From Ascaris suum (lineage: Eukaryota; Nematoda; Chromadorea; Rhabditida; Ascarididae): DNA of 64,000 bases. A program made the position numbers and the translations under genes. Within the stretch, counting starts at the first letter, position 1; each line of letters opens with the position of its first letter. The notes under the pieces were generated by a model. That model was given only the letters and a program-made list of their open reading frames with translations. It made no database searches and had not been told where the DNA came from. This document shows, piece after piece, positions 14,201-26,018 of the stretch. The stretch lies in contig CM024189.1 in the NCBI GenBank assembly GCA_013433145.1, positions 1,984,001 to 2,048,000 on the forward strand, written 5' to 3'.

Positions 14201-17200
14201 AATTATCCCGCTGTGTTACCAAAGTAGGCTGAACAAGCTTGGAGAGCATCTTGCTTTGTGAAGCGATCATCCGACGCTTATAAAATTAAAACGAGCGTCA
14301 TATTTTTTTACACTACTAGTCGCCTTCTCTGAAGAGACCTTCTTAAATGTAGATCCACTTTCGATCCGCGAGTTTCATATGCTTTCTGCATCACTATAGC
14401 GTCAATGAAAATCCCTCCGAAGTATGAATTCATCAATGAGGATCCCTCCTGTCTGATTTTTTCTCGAAGATACAACTTTCCGTCATTATTAAACTTCTCG
14501 AATTCTATAAGACCTTTTCTGTCTAAGTCCCTCTATATGCGTTCGTTTAGGAAAGTTCTTCAACTACACAAGCCAATAAGTTATAAACGCATTTATCCCT
14601 CAAAAGTGTCTCTCAAGCTCCTTTTATCAAAAAAGTGCAGCCAGCACGTTATTGGAAATTCGCTGTAATAACGCAAAGGAGAGCGGTTTTGGCCCAAGTT
14701 AATGTGCCTTAAAACGAACGACAATGGGTATTTTTTATGTGGAAAAAGAAAAGGCAGCTTTAAACACTACTGCTTGATCAAATTCTTGCAAAACAAAGCA
14801 CTCGCAATTCCATCCACTGGGATGGGGAAGGTGAGGGATGGGAAAGGCGGAATGGTATGGAGGCAGACAGATAAGAGGAAACGATGCAACTACTTGCAAA
14901 CTTCTTCTTCATTACTGGATGATTAAATTCAGGCCAAAATCGTAATAAGATCGTTTGAAGTTTAATAATTTGCAACTCATTCCTCTTTCCATCTTTTCGG
15001 CTTAGGTGTCGCTTAGTTTTAAATGAAACTCGACAGGTTCATCGTAATCGTAATAAATTTCTTGAAATCTATAGTTTTGCTCAGCATCCTCATTTAAGAA
15101 ATATTTAGCCCTTCTCAGTGAATTTTTCTAAGAGAATAGCGTTGGAAACATAGAATAATTCTTACTTTGCTGCTTATTTACAGCATTCTTAAAGCATTCG
15201 CTCTTCAATGGTCGATGAAGATAATTGTGTGATCAAGCGATGACAATCACAAGATGAGATCACCCGTAACTCCATAACTGCGAACGAATGAAATATTGCA
15301 ACTTTTATATTTTTGCTTTCTAGTTGGAAAATCGAAAATTTAGCCTATTTCCACCGCATTTCGTTTAAAGTCTTCGACTGAAGAAATTTAAAAGCAGCAA
15401 TGCACTAGTGCTTAAAGAGGATTACTGGAAATGGAGATCGAAGTCCAGTTTTCTGACCAACTGATGACAATTTTCGGACAGCTGAATTTGATCACCACTG
15501 AGCGAAAATATTATTCGATGCCATTTTCCGTCGCTTAACGGTGCACTTAGCGTATATGTTTTTATTGATCCACTGCGTGTGCGAAATTTGAGAAATAGCT
15601 GAAAATGAAATTGCAATATGATAAAAGAGTGCTCATCAAATACGAATGAATTGACTTTTTATGGCTCATCAAATAGAAAAAAAATTCACACTGAGATTTT
15701 TTCATTACTAAAGGTGAGTTGAAGGTGAGCACTCTGCAAACTTTGTTTATGGTGGATAACACATGAAGCTATAACATTTTGTGCAAATCATAGTGATTTG
15801 CAGAAATACGAGCAGCGAGAGTGGCTTCGAAAAAAACTCGACAACTGCGATATATCGGTCTTAACGGCGATAAATTTGTCGTGCAGGCTGGTAGCACTGC
15901 CAGACGAATATCATTCATGCTATCAAAGGCTTAATTTCATTGTTCACTAAGAGAAAATTGCAGTTTCAGCCTAAGTCGAATCGCTTAGGAAAGGCAGTAG
16001 GACTATATTGCTGTAACATGCAATACCTGGTTGGTGCGAGCAGATGACTCGATGGAGAAGAGCAGCTCTCGAGGCGAGCCATCGCTGAAAACACTGAACA
16101 ACGCCATGTGGGGCTGCTTTTGTTGAAGAACTTCGAGTTCGATGCCAACGTTACGCTCAACGAACAACTGCCATACTGCCTGCGCCTATCACAAATTGTT
16201 TGTCGAGAACTGCTCAAAAATTCTTAACTATAAGCACAATAGAATGGATTTGCCAATCGTTGGCAAGCTATGCTCAGATGAAATCAGTTGGTGATTGCTT
16301 GCAGTTCTAATAGAGTCAGACTTATTGCTGTATCAAACATATACATCTCGAAGATTCACTGAGATCGAGCCAATGTGCTCATTGTCAAACTCGAAAAATC
16401 TTTTCATCTCAATTATTTAAAAACCTCAATCAAACGCTCAATAAAGCTTCCTTCGTCGAATGATTTGAGAGGTTTTTGCCTAATGCACTCAATTATTGCA
16501 TTTCTATGTGCTCGTTTAGAGTTATAGCATTGCGTCAGCACTATTAGTACGTAACGTGTTTTTCGGCAAGAAAAAAAATCGGCAAGTCAATGTAGATTTG
16601 AGTAGTGGTCTTCTCCGTTTCGGTGGCGGTAATTGGACGACTGCGCATTTCGATTAGTCTTTACTTCTTTGTGCTTATCCAAAAATCGTCTCCACATTCA
16701 TTTACCATGAATTGCAAATATTTCCTCGAATTAGGCAGCCTTTAATATCCATTCCAGCCGAATATGTACTTTTGCCTCACTGTTTTGCCTCATTGCTGCT
16801 TTTTTGCCTCATTCCGATCTAGCAATAAATGCTTGTGTCAAAACGCACTGAGTTGCAAGACCGCTTAAAAAATCACTCACATTCTACAGTTCGTGGATCA
16901 ATCCCCCAGATGGATGGTTGGGAGCTCTAATGACAATTATAGTTCCTCTTGTATCACTTGATGGTTGGACGAATATTTTTACGGTATGGAAATTGCATGG
17001 TGAGGTTGAGGGAAAAATGTCAATTGCAGCGAACAGTGTTGAATAATCTGAAATTCATCAAATGGTGCATTTCTCAGCGAGGTTATTTAATTCTCAAATT
17101 TATGACCAAAATACACTATGAGCATTTCTATACATCACCGCATCACTTAAAAACTGAAAAAGAAAATTCGTTCTTTAACTTTCATTCGTTATGTAATCGC

Positions 17201-17988
17201 ATGTGGTGAAACGACCCCCACTTTATAAATTAATCGACTTGAACTCATAAAGCAGAAAATAAACCCAAAATAATGTGAAATGAATGACTAAACAAAGAGG
17301 CTAATAAAGCTGAAAATTCCTATGAAATATGTCTTCTATGCGATGCACAAATATACGCCAACGTTTTTATACCACATTCTGCTGATCATAGCTTCTTTTG
17401 CGCTGTAAATGCGTTACTGTAGGTTGCTCGTTGTTTTGCGCTGATGATTATAGCGTACAGCAGGATTCGCTATCGGTCATATCCATTAAAGGTGTGCGTT
17501 CACCTTTGTAAAATATGAAGTAAGCTTCAATCGACTGAAACGGACAACGACAGAGGCCATTTTATTGCCACTTCAATACTAGCTAACATATCGTTAAACT
17601 TGAGCTGATTCGTTTTACACAATCTAATAATTAGGTGTCTGCTGTGGGAAAACGCAAAAAAATGATTGAGCATTTCCAGAGCTTAAAATCATTGCTCCTT
17701 AATTATCAGCATGAATAGTGTAACACTAACAGCGATGCTTAGTCTCTATTTTGTTTTTTTCTTATCCGTAAGCTTTCAAGATTCATATACGCATCGCTTC
17801 GATGAATACATTCGTGCCATTTAGTATAAATTTTTGAGTCTTTTCATATCCATAAGCTTTCCAGCTGAAGAAAGTAATAGAGCGCCTACTTGTGCATGAG
17901 GAAGCTGCATATGAAATTGTTGCGTATTGTATAGCAAAACGCCATTCTGTAGCAGCGTTACCAATGACCATAAAATTGCCTTCATCAT
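8178..17988 (-). CDS. NELL: NELL-like secreted protein: signal, TSPN/LamG, coiled coil, 2 VWC, 2 EGF
   Basis: Thirteen exons on the - strand join with consistent phases into 526 codons, 530 if translation runs to the TAA at 8178-8180: 17988-17890, 16926-16881, 16540-16489, 16399-16345, 16179-16027, 15598-15426, 14191-13993, 13431-13249, 12392-12219, 11395-11295, 10419-10254, 8705-8634, 8297-8193. In order they encode a signal peptide (about 1-25), a thrombospondin-N/laminin-G domain (about 45-245), a coiled-coil region (about 265-318), VWC1 (about 319-378), VWC2 (about 379-440), EGF1 (about 443-480) and a calcium-binding-type EGF2 (about 478-526). That order is specific to the NELL family: secreted, usually trimeric glycoproteins that bind receptors such as Robo3 and guide neurons in vertebrates. 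Human NELL1/2 have about 810 residues with further EGFs and two C-terminal VWC domains, which I could not find here. The protein is therefore either short or its last exons are divergent. Confidence 0.8.
8634..8705 (-). CDS. NELL: NELL-like exon 12: end of EGF1 and start of EGF2
   Basis: Acceptor AATTATAG, donor GTATTA, 24 codons in phase 0. GFFGNGTLCYDIDEC is the typical EGF-to-EGF junction, and DIDEC marks a calcium-binding EGF. Confidence 0.85.
10254..10419 (-). CDS. NELL: NELL-like exon 11: end of VWC2 and EGF1
   Basis: Acceptor GCTTACAG, donor GTGAGT, phases 2 to 0. ECQELDC and NQCCPVC finish VWC2. DFCEQKNPCHENAEC and KCMCKP open an EGF domain. Confidence 0.9.
11295..11395 (-). CDS. NELL: NELL-like exon 10: first half of VWC domain 2
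   Basis: Acceptor TTTTGAAG, donor GTAAGT, phases 0 to 2. CLYNGEYYQNG and CVRCTCQDGRMEC give the first VWC cysteines. Confidence 0.85.
12219..12392 (-). CDS. NELL: NELL-like exon 9: VWC domain 1
   Basis: Acceptor GTTTTACAG and the unusual donor GTTGTT, 58 codons in phase 0. The cysteine pattern NCTECQCSSSG, FCASIGCPHLMC and GQCCPEC is a complete VWC C-terminal half. Confidence 0.9.
13249..13431 (-). CDS. NELL: NELL-like exon 8: coiled coil and first Cys of VWC1
   Basis: Acceptor TTTCTCCAG, donor GTAGAA, 61 codons in phase 0. Heptad-like hydrophobics (LLDQTAFNQILERIAFVEDQ) make it a helical oligomerisation segment, as in NELL. It ends in RGCQ, the first cysteine of VWC1. Confidence 0.75.
13993..14191 (-). 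CDS. NELL: NELL-like exon 7: end of TSPN and linker
   Basis: Acceptor GTTTAAG, donor GTACGT, phases 2 to 0. MFVGERNHHRKQFQGHMREF matches WLGQRNQKHGLFKGIIQDGK of NELL1, and KCPNLDL matches QCPNLNH. A Thr-rich linker (TSVEETSTTTQQ) follows. Confidence 0.85.
15426..15598 (-). CDS. NELL: NELL-like exon 6: TSPN core
   Basis: Acceptor CATTTTCAG, donor GTAATC, phases 0 to 2. LSDGKWHRIIFSLSGDQI is the diagnostic D-G-x-W-H block of laminin-G/TSPN folds. An ENCHQL motif follows, where NELL has DCNRIYE. Confidence 0.85.
16027..16179 (-). CDS. NELL: NELL-like exon 5: TSPN core
   Basis: Acceptor GGCGCAG, donor GTATTG, 51 codons in phase 0. AVWQLFVERNVGIELEVLQQ matches the IQLFRNKSEFTILATVQQ block of NELL1. 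Confidence 0.75.
16345..16399 (-). CDS. NELL: NELL-like exon 4: TSPN strand FFEFD
   Basis: Acceptor GATGAAAAG, donor GTATAT, phases 2 to 0. FFEFDNEHIGSI aligns with AFLFQDIEREI of human NELL1, and the distance from there to the QLF of exon 5 is identical (25 residues). The intron before it is only 89 nt. Confidence 0.6.
16489..16540 (-). CDS. NELL: NELL-like exon 3: start of TSPN domain
   Basis: Acceptor ACTAATAG, donor GTGCAT, phases 1 to 2. It joins both neighbours in frame and supplies ELLTQCYNS, comparable to the DIVTEL/DVLTEL strand of human NELL. It is chosen mainly because it is the only open block here with the required phases. Confidence 0.45.
16881..16926 (-). CDS. NELL: NELL-like exon 2: WGIDP segment
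   Basis: Acceptor TCATTAG, donor GTGAGT, phases 0 to 1. IWGIDPRTVE aligns with the GMDPDLQ/GVDPSLQ start of mature human NELL1/NELL2. Confidence 0.6.
17890..17988 (-). CDS. NELL: NELL-like exon 1: start codon and signal peptide
   Basis: Acceptor TTTTTTATAG lies one base before ATGATG, so a spliced leader or a 5' UTR exon could join here. The product MMKAILWSLVTLLQNGVLLY is a good signal peptide. Donor GTAGGC leaves phase 0, which fits exon 2. It is the least certain exon, because the signal peptide has no family motif to anchor it. Confidence 0.5.
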
Positions 17989-19146
17989 CCTATAAAAAAC
18001 GGATCGATTTACTGCTCATACTTTCTTCACAGCATTAACGATCCATTATTTGTTTCTGCACTTTAGACATCAAAAAAGCTCTCAACATTAAGAGGTGCAA
18101 GGTTTTCTTCTCGGGAACTTCATATAGATAAGTAGTGATAAATAAATAGAATTAAGATGGAAATGAAATGCTCACTTTGTGCATTTCTACAAAGGTTCCT
18201 TTTATGTTCTCTTCCGAAAACTCTTTAATTCACTACTTCCAAAATGAGAAAAGATGTCACATCTTATAGCATTTCCCAGCTGATACTCTTCTTAGGGACG
18301 CATCACGGAAATGCGACGAAGCGATTGCTTTCATGACTGCCAATGATGAAAAGCCACCTGATAAAAGTGCTTTTAGTATTATATTTTTGCAATGTTAGTA
18401 ATCGACTAATAAAGCGATACGATATGCCGATAACACATTTGAGAGAATCGGCAAATGGAATAAAACACGGCTGAATATCCCGCTAAGCAATGATATAATC
18501 GACGAATGCATTAACAGCTATTAGGAGTTTTGTGGACAAAATCAATGAATATTCATCGCATTAAGAGGAACACCATTCACGCTCCAGTTGATATGCCTTC
18601 ATTCCGTTGCTCCAACATATCGTTGCATTTTCGACATTGCAGCGAAAAAAATTGCTCATTTATTAGATGATGAAAAAATAACTTCATAAATGTGGTGCTA
18701 ACGCATTAAAGCTATTAAATGGGGGAGAAGGTTTTGGGAAATCGCTCGAAGTCTGGTATCTTCGTTCCCATTGGCGGCTTCATGCTTGAGGAAGACAGTA
18801 AAATTAGGGAGATCTATCGACACCCAGTACAACTTTTCTCGAAATTAGTGAAAATGAAAGCAAAAAATCTTATGTAAAAGTTTTATTGGTTCTCACACTT
18901 CTTACTACGAAAAAAAACCCCGAGTTTCTGGAATAAGCGAGAGGGCATCCTGCAAGCAGAAACTGAAAGCTAAAATTGTATGATTACACAACACTGCACA
19001 ATATTCAGCTATTCAGAACCCATCAAGCGGCCACTCGATTCAGACAATATCACGCGACATTAAAACCACAAAATGTTGTCTAAATTTTACGAATTTTTTG
19101 AGTGAGAGTTGAAATTATGGAGAAGGTACGCATAGATGCGCATGGC

Positions 19147-19338
<192 letters not shown>

Positions 19339-22300
19339 CATTGGTCGCAAACTATGCAGAAACTTGACGCTGTTTGGCTGGCTGCTTAATAGAAACACTT
19401 TTTTGAGACATCATTTCTCGGAGGCTTTATCGATGAATGCGCATGTATGAATGCATATCTCGACACCCCAAGGAACAAGTACCCTTTTATAAAGAGTGCA
19501 CAATTCTTCTCACTTTAGAATGATGATATTCGGAAAAGATTTCTCACATTCTTATTGCATCGCTTGATTGTGTTCGGCTCTTGATTGGGGATCGGCGCCG
19601 ATGCTAAACATTAAGCTCTATTAACCTCTTGGGAATCGAAATAGTGATGCAGAAATAAGATAGATTTCTCATAAAATGTGCGTTGAGATGTTGACATAGC
19701 AAACTTGTTAAACGTTACCAATCTACATTCGATCAAATTTCAACAAAAGCGTCTTCCAAATAAATTATTCTCAATGCTATACTAATTTAAATCAGCGCCT
19801 TTTGCTTAATGCATTGTAAAATGCATCTGATAATATTATTCGAGTAAAGCAGACGAACTACAGGAATTTGTTGTGATCGTTAAAAACATAACGCAAACTT
19901 CTAGCCGATTTTTATGTCAGAGTCGTTTGCGAAGCATGTTATCTCATAAGATTTACATACGATATTTTGAAAACTTAAAAATGAGTTTTTTTTTTTACTG
20001 GCTTCTTCAACTATGTTTGAAGACGCTGAAAAGAGCGCACAGTTCGAAATATTTTCAAATGTCTTCTAATCTTCATTGTTAAACTATACAAATGAGCATT
20101 CCAAATATATTGAATGGCTTATGGATTAACCACACCTTCATTAGCTCTGAACTAATCAGATCACATTTGTTTGCAAAACGTATATGAAATATACTAATCG
20201 TCGAGTGGGCTTACCATTTTTTCAGCGCGCGTGATGAACGATAAAATGAGCATTAGGAATGATAGGCTTGAAAGTAATGTGGCATAGTATGAGTGCGACA
20301 ATTTTTACGGCAACTTTTCAGCATTTTTCTACTCAAGATTTGCTATTACATACAAGCTGCTTTTGCGTTAATCGCATGAATGCTATGAAAGAGCCAATTT
20401 CATAGCAGAAATTTTCATATTTTGACAAGGTGGATCTTAATAGGTGCGCTTTACTTCCGCTTCGAATGCTCTTGCTATGATTCACGAAGCCGAATTATAA
20501 AATTGATTATGTGTTATTTGTTGTTAACAAGAGATGCGTAATCAGTCTTCAATACCTCTTTCAACTCGAGAATATCTTCAGACCTAGAATGTGTTTCTGT
20601 GGCGATGATGATTTTACTAAAATAAGCACCGTATCAGAACCCGTTTTTTCATACAACGCAGGCCTAACGAGAAGAAAAAAAAACTACAAGCGGCATCTGG
20701 TCCACAAAGCGCCAACTGAGTCCTCGCAAATTGATATTTGCCATTTTGTAAATGGAGAGATATGTATGTGCGCACTAAGCATCCCACTGCGACGAGATGA
20801 ACCGAGATCGTAGCGGCTTTCATTTCGGTAGGAATAAATGCATATGCACTCATTTCATTGGGTGGTCGATGCAGCGAACTGAGTAAGATACAGTTAAAAG
20901 AAACCTTTTTAGCAATCAAGGAAGATGTCATGAGATAGGTCTCGTGATCACACTGCGTTGTTATCAAAGACAAGAACAAACCAATGAAAAACTTCAATAA
21001 TAGTGAGCTTATTAAGTGAAATTTTAGAAAAGTTTAGATTTAAATCGAAGGAAAAAGTGAATATTAGGTGAAGCTAGCGTTTGAGTGCTGTACACGCTGA
21101 CAGACTTTAAAAGACAGCCCTTTTTACATTCAGTACTCGAGTTGACACCTGAAACGAGTTGGAGCAAACGATTGCGCTCAAGAAAGCAAAAACGTGAAGC
21201 GAGTAAAACAATGCCTCTAGAGGCAGTTAATTAAGAACCCAAAGAAGACAGAAGCAATTTAATTTATTCGGTCCGCAAGGAGCTCTAATCCTGGCGTCTA
21301 GATAGCAATAAAATAGGCAGCTCTATTATGGGTCATCAGAGAGGCCATTGATAGACGTATCTTCATGTCTACATGCACTTGTTGTTGATTTCATTGTATG
21401 AGCAAAAACGACTACGACACAAATAATAAAATTTTGCGTTGCAAACAGCAGTATTGGTGGATAATGATGAATGAATGGAGCTAAATGATAAATGAGCCAA
21501 CTTCGGACATAAATCGGAATGGGGTGAAACAATCGAAGATTTAATATGCAGATAAGAGATACGGTGCTCAGATCGAATCATGTATATTTGTTAAAAAGAA
21601 GGCGTATCACACCATTTCCACCCTTGCATACACACATTTGGATATTTTCATGGAGATGGCATGAAGGGGAGTGGTATAACTGAGAGTGGCCGAAAAGATT
21701 TGAACACTTTTAATGTAAACGGAAGTCTTCGTTTTTTGAATTCTAAAGATGTAAGAATTCAATCGAAAATAGCTTGCGGCTGTTGCATACAATTTGTGAC
21801 CGCGGCATAGAAAATTCGATCACAAATGAACAAGCTCGAAATCTTCCGCTCTTAAGCAGCCATTTGCACATCGATAAGAAGTTCACATCGTTTTCATTCA
21901 ATGCGTCTTTTGTACTTTATAACTGATGACTTTTATGAGTTGCTGATTGTCTTCATTGACGTTATAATGCACTGAAATGATACTACAGTAATAATGTAAA
22001 GAGTTAAATGTGGTGGCTAAAATGTGTTTAAGTTGTCGAACACCTGTGGAAATACATTGAGATTCGAATTACATTCAGCAAATGCACGTGAAAAGATTTA
22101 TCGGGAAATGCGAATCAAAAACTACTCATTTCAAAGTATTCAATATCAACAATGCTTATAGAATAAGAGCAGCGCAAATACTCCGAACCTTTCTCAGTGC
22201 TATTTTAACTTATTAAAAATTATGAAATTTCCTGTTAAGCGAAAGTGATCATCACGGCTGCTGCTCTGCACGAAAAATGAAAGTGGGAACGTGCTAGTTT

Positions 22301-24342
22301 AACCTCTGTAATGGCATCCTTTTATCGACTCTATCTCTTGAGACAGTTCTAGTATTCATCTCCTCAATTCGATGAAAATATTAAACAGAAAATTTGAAGG
22401 TGCCAGAAACGAATCGCTTGAAAATCATAAACCATTTCAGAAAAAATGTTGAGGAAAATCATAAGCAAGAAAACAACTTGTTCGACGTTTCGCTATTTAT
22501 CCGTAAGATTGTGGGCATAAACAAATATAGCATTTCGTAATTCGTTTTTCGGTTCAACACGTTTTGCTCATAAAACAGATTCTACCAGATGTGAGAGAGT
22601 TCGCATGGCCAAAGGCAAACATGAAAATATGTAGGCCTTCGTAGAGAAAGACTGACCAAATGGGAAGAATGCGAGAAACATCTCTAGTTTGCTTCGATTT
22701 CGATAGACAATCATGCCGATGCATGAGGCTGATTTATTAATTAAAGTACAGGAAAAACAACATACTTCAGGAAACCAACGGTCATTCCATGGAACATACG
22801 AATGAGTAAATAATAGACTAAATACCGCTGGGAAGTGCGATAGGCTACTAAGCTGTGAAATAAGTGCTCAGTAAATTCTTCACTCACAATTAAGCGCATC
22901 AGTGGACTAAAAGCGAGATCGGCCGTTATCGAAAAAAAAACATCAATTTTAGTGGCAAATAAACAGCTAGATAAAATTTGCATCGCTCACGATTTGCTTC
23001 TGTTGAAAATCGAAGCACCGTAGAATAATATTCAGAATCGATAAAGTTTTTTGTAGCCACACAAAAAGTCACATTTCCGCTAATGCATGAAAAGAATAGG
23101 AGTGCATAACGGATGTTATTTATCGCTCACTATCGTTACCACAGTGTTTTCATCCATGGAAATATTAATGCAAACAAGGTGAAGATGGCGCGATTGCCCA
23201 ATTTTAGTTTAGACTTTTTCAAGAATTTTAGCTTCATATGCTTTCAAGTGATGCTCAAAAACATTCTGCAATAAAAAAAGGACGAATAAAAGATTTTTGC
23301 GACACAACAATGCTAATGCAATTGCAAGTATTGTGTTGCAATTCGAAAAGCGTAAACATATTTCGAAAGCAAAACAGTAGAACGATATACGCATTTCGGT
23401 AAAGACTTCATGAGAATCTTTCGACGATGCATTAACCACACTACACTCTAAGCAAACTGACAGCAATCGGATCGAGCGGCCAGGGTTGTCACTTAAAAGC
23501 GCCACATCTCATGAGTGATGCTTCAGAGGGGTTGGCCATTTTGGGCGTTCACAATAATGCGCTACGCAGGCATTGTAGCTGCTTAGTGGCTCAATTCGTC
23601 TACGAACAGCTTATTTATGAAACGATGCGAGCGAGTACTTTTCACCTTTCTGATCCACCTTTCTTTTCCATCACAGAAACGATGCGAAAAAACCCCAAGC
23701 ATAGCATGGTACGTAATATTCTATGATCAGAAAAAGCTCTAATGCGATCTATCCCATATGTTTGATGAGTCAACAGACGATCTGCTTTTTTAGATCCGGC
23801 TGTTAATTAAAAGTATGCAGTAACATTACGAAATAACTTAAGACGACAAAAGGACACCTGAGGAGCGGAGTGAAGCGCTGTCATGAAAATGCACACTATC
23901 TTCAAAAAGCAATGAAATACAAAAGTTTTTACATTCAAGTTCAGTTAATAAGTCAAGAGTACGAGGAGCATTTATGTAGTATAAACTCGAGTGCGCCAAA
24001 GACATTTGAGGTACTGATAGATTAATCCAAAGAACTTTACTACCTCTTTTTGATAGTTCACGAAAAATGAAGGTTTAATTTTTTTGGTTAGACGCTGGAC
24101 GAAGAACATAGAACACTATAATAAAGTTACTCATACAGATTAAACAAATTTAAGCTAATAAGCTAAGCGTAAGGAAGAACGCACTTATTGCTTTTAATAG
24201 CTCACGAGGCTCAAGATAAAATAGGATGTAGACGAAGCCCTCAATTGAGATTAGGGCGTCTCCACTAAAATTTCCTACTCAAAGGGGCATTTCGTTGCGT
24301 CGACACCAATCTAACCGCCATAGCTGCATTATTGGATCACAC

Positions 24343-24605
24343 ATATACATAAATACATAAAAACCCCATACAAGCTCGAACAACACAAACAGCATAAGCA
24401 CAGACAACACGAGCACAAACATAAGCTCCACAAAAACAAAGCAAACACAACTACAAATAAATACAAACATTTATGAATACGAATTAACGCAAACACAAAT
24501 ACAAGCGAAAGCGAAGACAAAGAGAAACAGTGCAAACACACGTACTCACAAACACAGACAAGGATACGGACACCGACACATACAAAAACGCCGACAGACG
24601 AAGGG
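24343..24605 (+). repeat. Degenerate AC-rich array (ACAAAC-like hexamers)
   Basis: The + strand has almost only A and C with scattered G for about 260 nt. Motifs such as acaaac, acacaa and gacaac recur at about 6-nt spacing but with much divergence. The unit is not the TTAGGC telomere repeat of nematodes. The Leu/Val/Cys-rich open frames on - here come from the repeat. Confidence 0.7.
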
Positions 24606-25535
24606 CGGACTGCGTTCATCAACTTAAGACCATCTTATACTTGTGGAAGTAAGAGAATCCACAAAGATTACAACTGGTACTTTATTAGCTAAAAACTTTA
24701 TGCGGATGCACTCGCGAACTTCAACTCAGTGAAATCTCATTTGAACATTTAAGAGCACTATGCACATGGAAGGGTACTAAGATTTTTATGACATTCACGT
24801 CCACAGTGAAACACGGAATACAAATCCAGAGACTTACAAAGTTTATAGAACTGTCGAAGGCAAAACTGCAAGGAAAGATCTGTGTTTTCCTAGTTATCAC
24901 GACCTTTTTTTAGGCCAAATCGCCACAAGGAATGTTTATTTTAGGTTCCCCTAGAGGGTGTACGACCCAAACCAGATGATTTCCCACAGTCTTCAAATTT
25001 AGCCCCTATGCGCATTTTTGAAATCTCTGTAAACTGTCAATAGCTTGTTTTCATTCATATAAATCTTGGTTTTTAAGGTTCCTTAAGTGAATTTATGATA
25101 GAAGGGATAGAATTTCAATTATTCTTCTCTTATCAAATGATCGACAGAGGACAGATAATCGAAGAGGGCAACGTTTATCTAGAGAGGTTAAAATTCAAGC
25201 TGTTTCTTAAGCTGTGCTTTTTGATGCGAATACAACATTTTGCTTGCTTCGGTTTCTGCTCGCAACTCTTTCGGTTGATACCAAAAGATATTTTAGTGGA
25301 AATTTCAAGCTTAACTTGAGATTTTTTATGAAAATGAAGCATTCTGGCATTATTTTTATCCACCATAGAGTCGTTTTGCGGAAAATTCCACTTTTTTTCA
25401 CTATGAATTGTAAAGAACAAGTTCTTACCAACAGCCTGGTATGCCGCTTCTCTACCTGTTCGCGAACAGACATTCGTGAAAGGCAGGCAACTATTTGTGT
25501 ATCTGATCATTTTTTTTCGATAGGTCTTGCTCATA

Positions 25536-26018
25536 TCAAAGGATTTCTGCGTATTTCTGTGTGAGTGCGTGCAGCTGATGCGGATAGCAGCAACCCAGCC
25601 AAGCTTCTAGCGTAATTCCAGAAAGTAGTTCCAGGAGCAATGCCACATAATGCGCAAAAATGCGCATAGCAATACTGCTCCTAAGCAACGTATCACTCGT
25701 CACTTTCTTCAGTGAACAAGCTAGGATATGCATCTAACCATGCTCTTAGCCGCGCAGCTCATATGACGGACCGCAAGAGGGCGTACTCATCTTCAGCCTT
25801 GCACGCGTGTTGAAACATCCGTAGGACCGCGGGATTCGAGGAACCAAGATTAAAGGCCCTGTATATACTTCAAAGTTCCAAGCTTCTGTGCAGACAAGCA
25901 ATGCGTAGTCAAAGCTTAGGCGACGCTTGTCGCCGAAGAAAGACAGGGCGCGGATGGGTCGCTCTCACTCCTCCGACAATCCTCCGCAACTGCGAAATGC
26001 AGCGTGGTTGTGAAATAA
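25536..26018. other. GC-rich coding-like island, strand undecided
   Basis: Base composition rises well above the flanks. On + a 67-codon open frame (about 25816-26018) contains QSLGDACRRRKTGRGWV. On - a 58-codon frame (25733-25536) and a block near 25856-25760 reading AFNLGSSNPAVLRMF are open as well. At least one is probably an exon, but no domain is recognised. Confidence 0.35.

Noticed and set aside
16681..16790. Alternative NELL-like exon (KSTYSAGMDIKG) between exons 2 and 4
   Set aside because: Joining it to exon 4 creates TGA at the junction. The 16540-16489 exon fits both phases.
24279..24622. Leu/Val/Cys-rich open frames on -
   Set aside because: They are produced by the AC-rich degenerate repeat, with no splice or domain support.
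25175..25564. Overlapping 119-codon (-) and 116-codon (+) frames
   Set aside because: Both are open over the same AT-rich DNA, composition is unlike the verified exons, and no motif is present.
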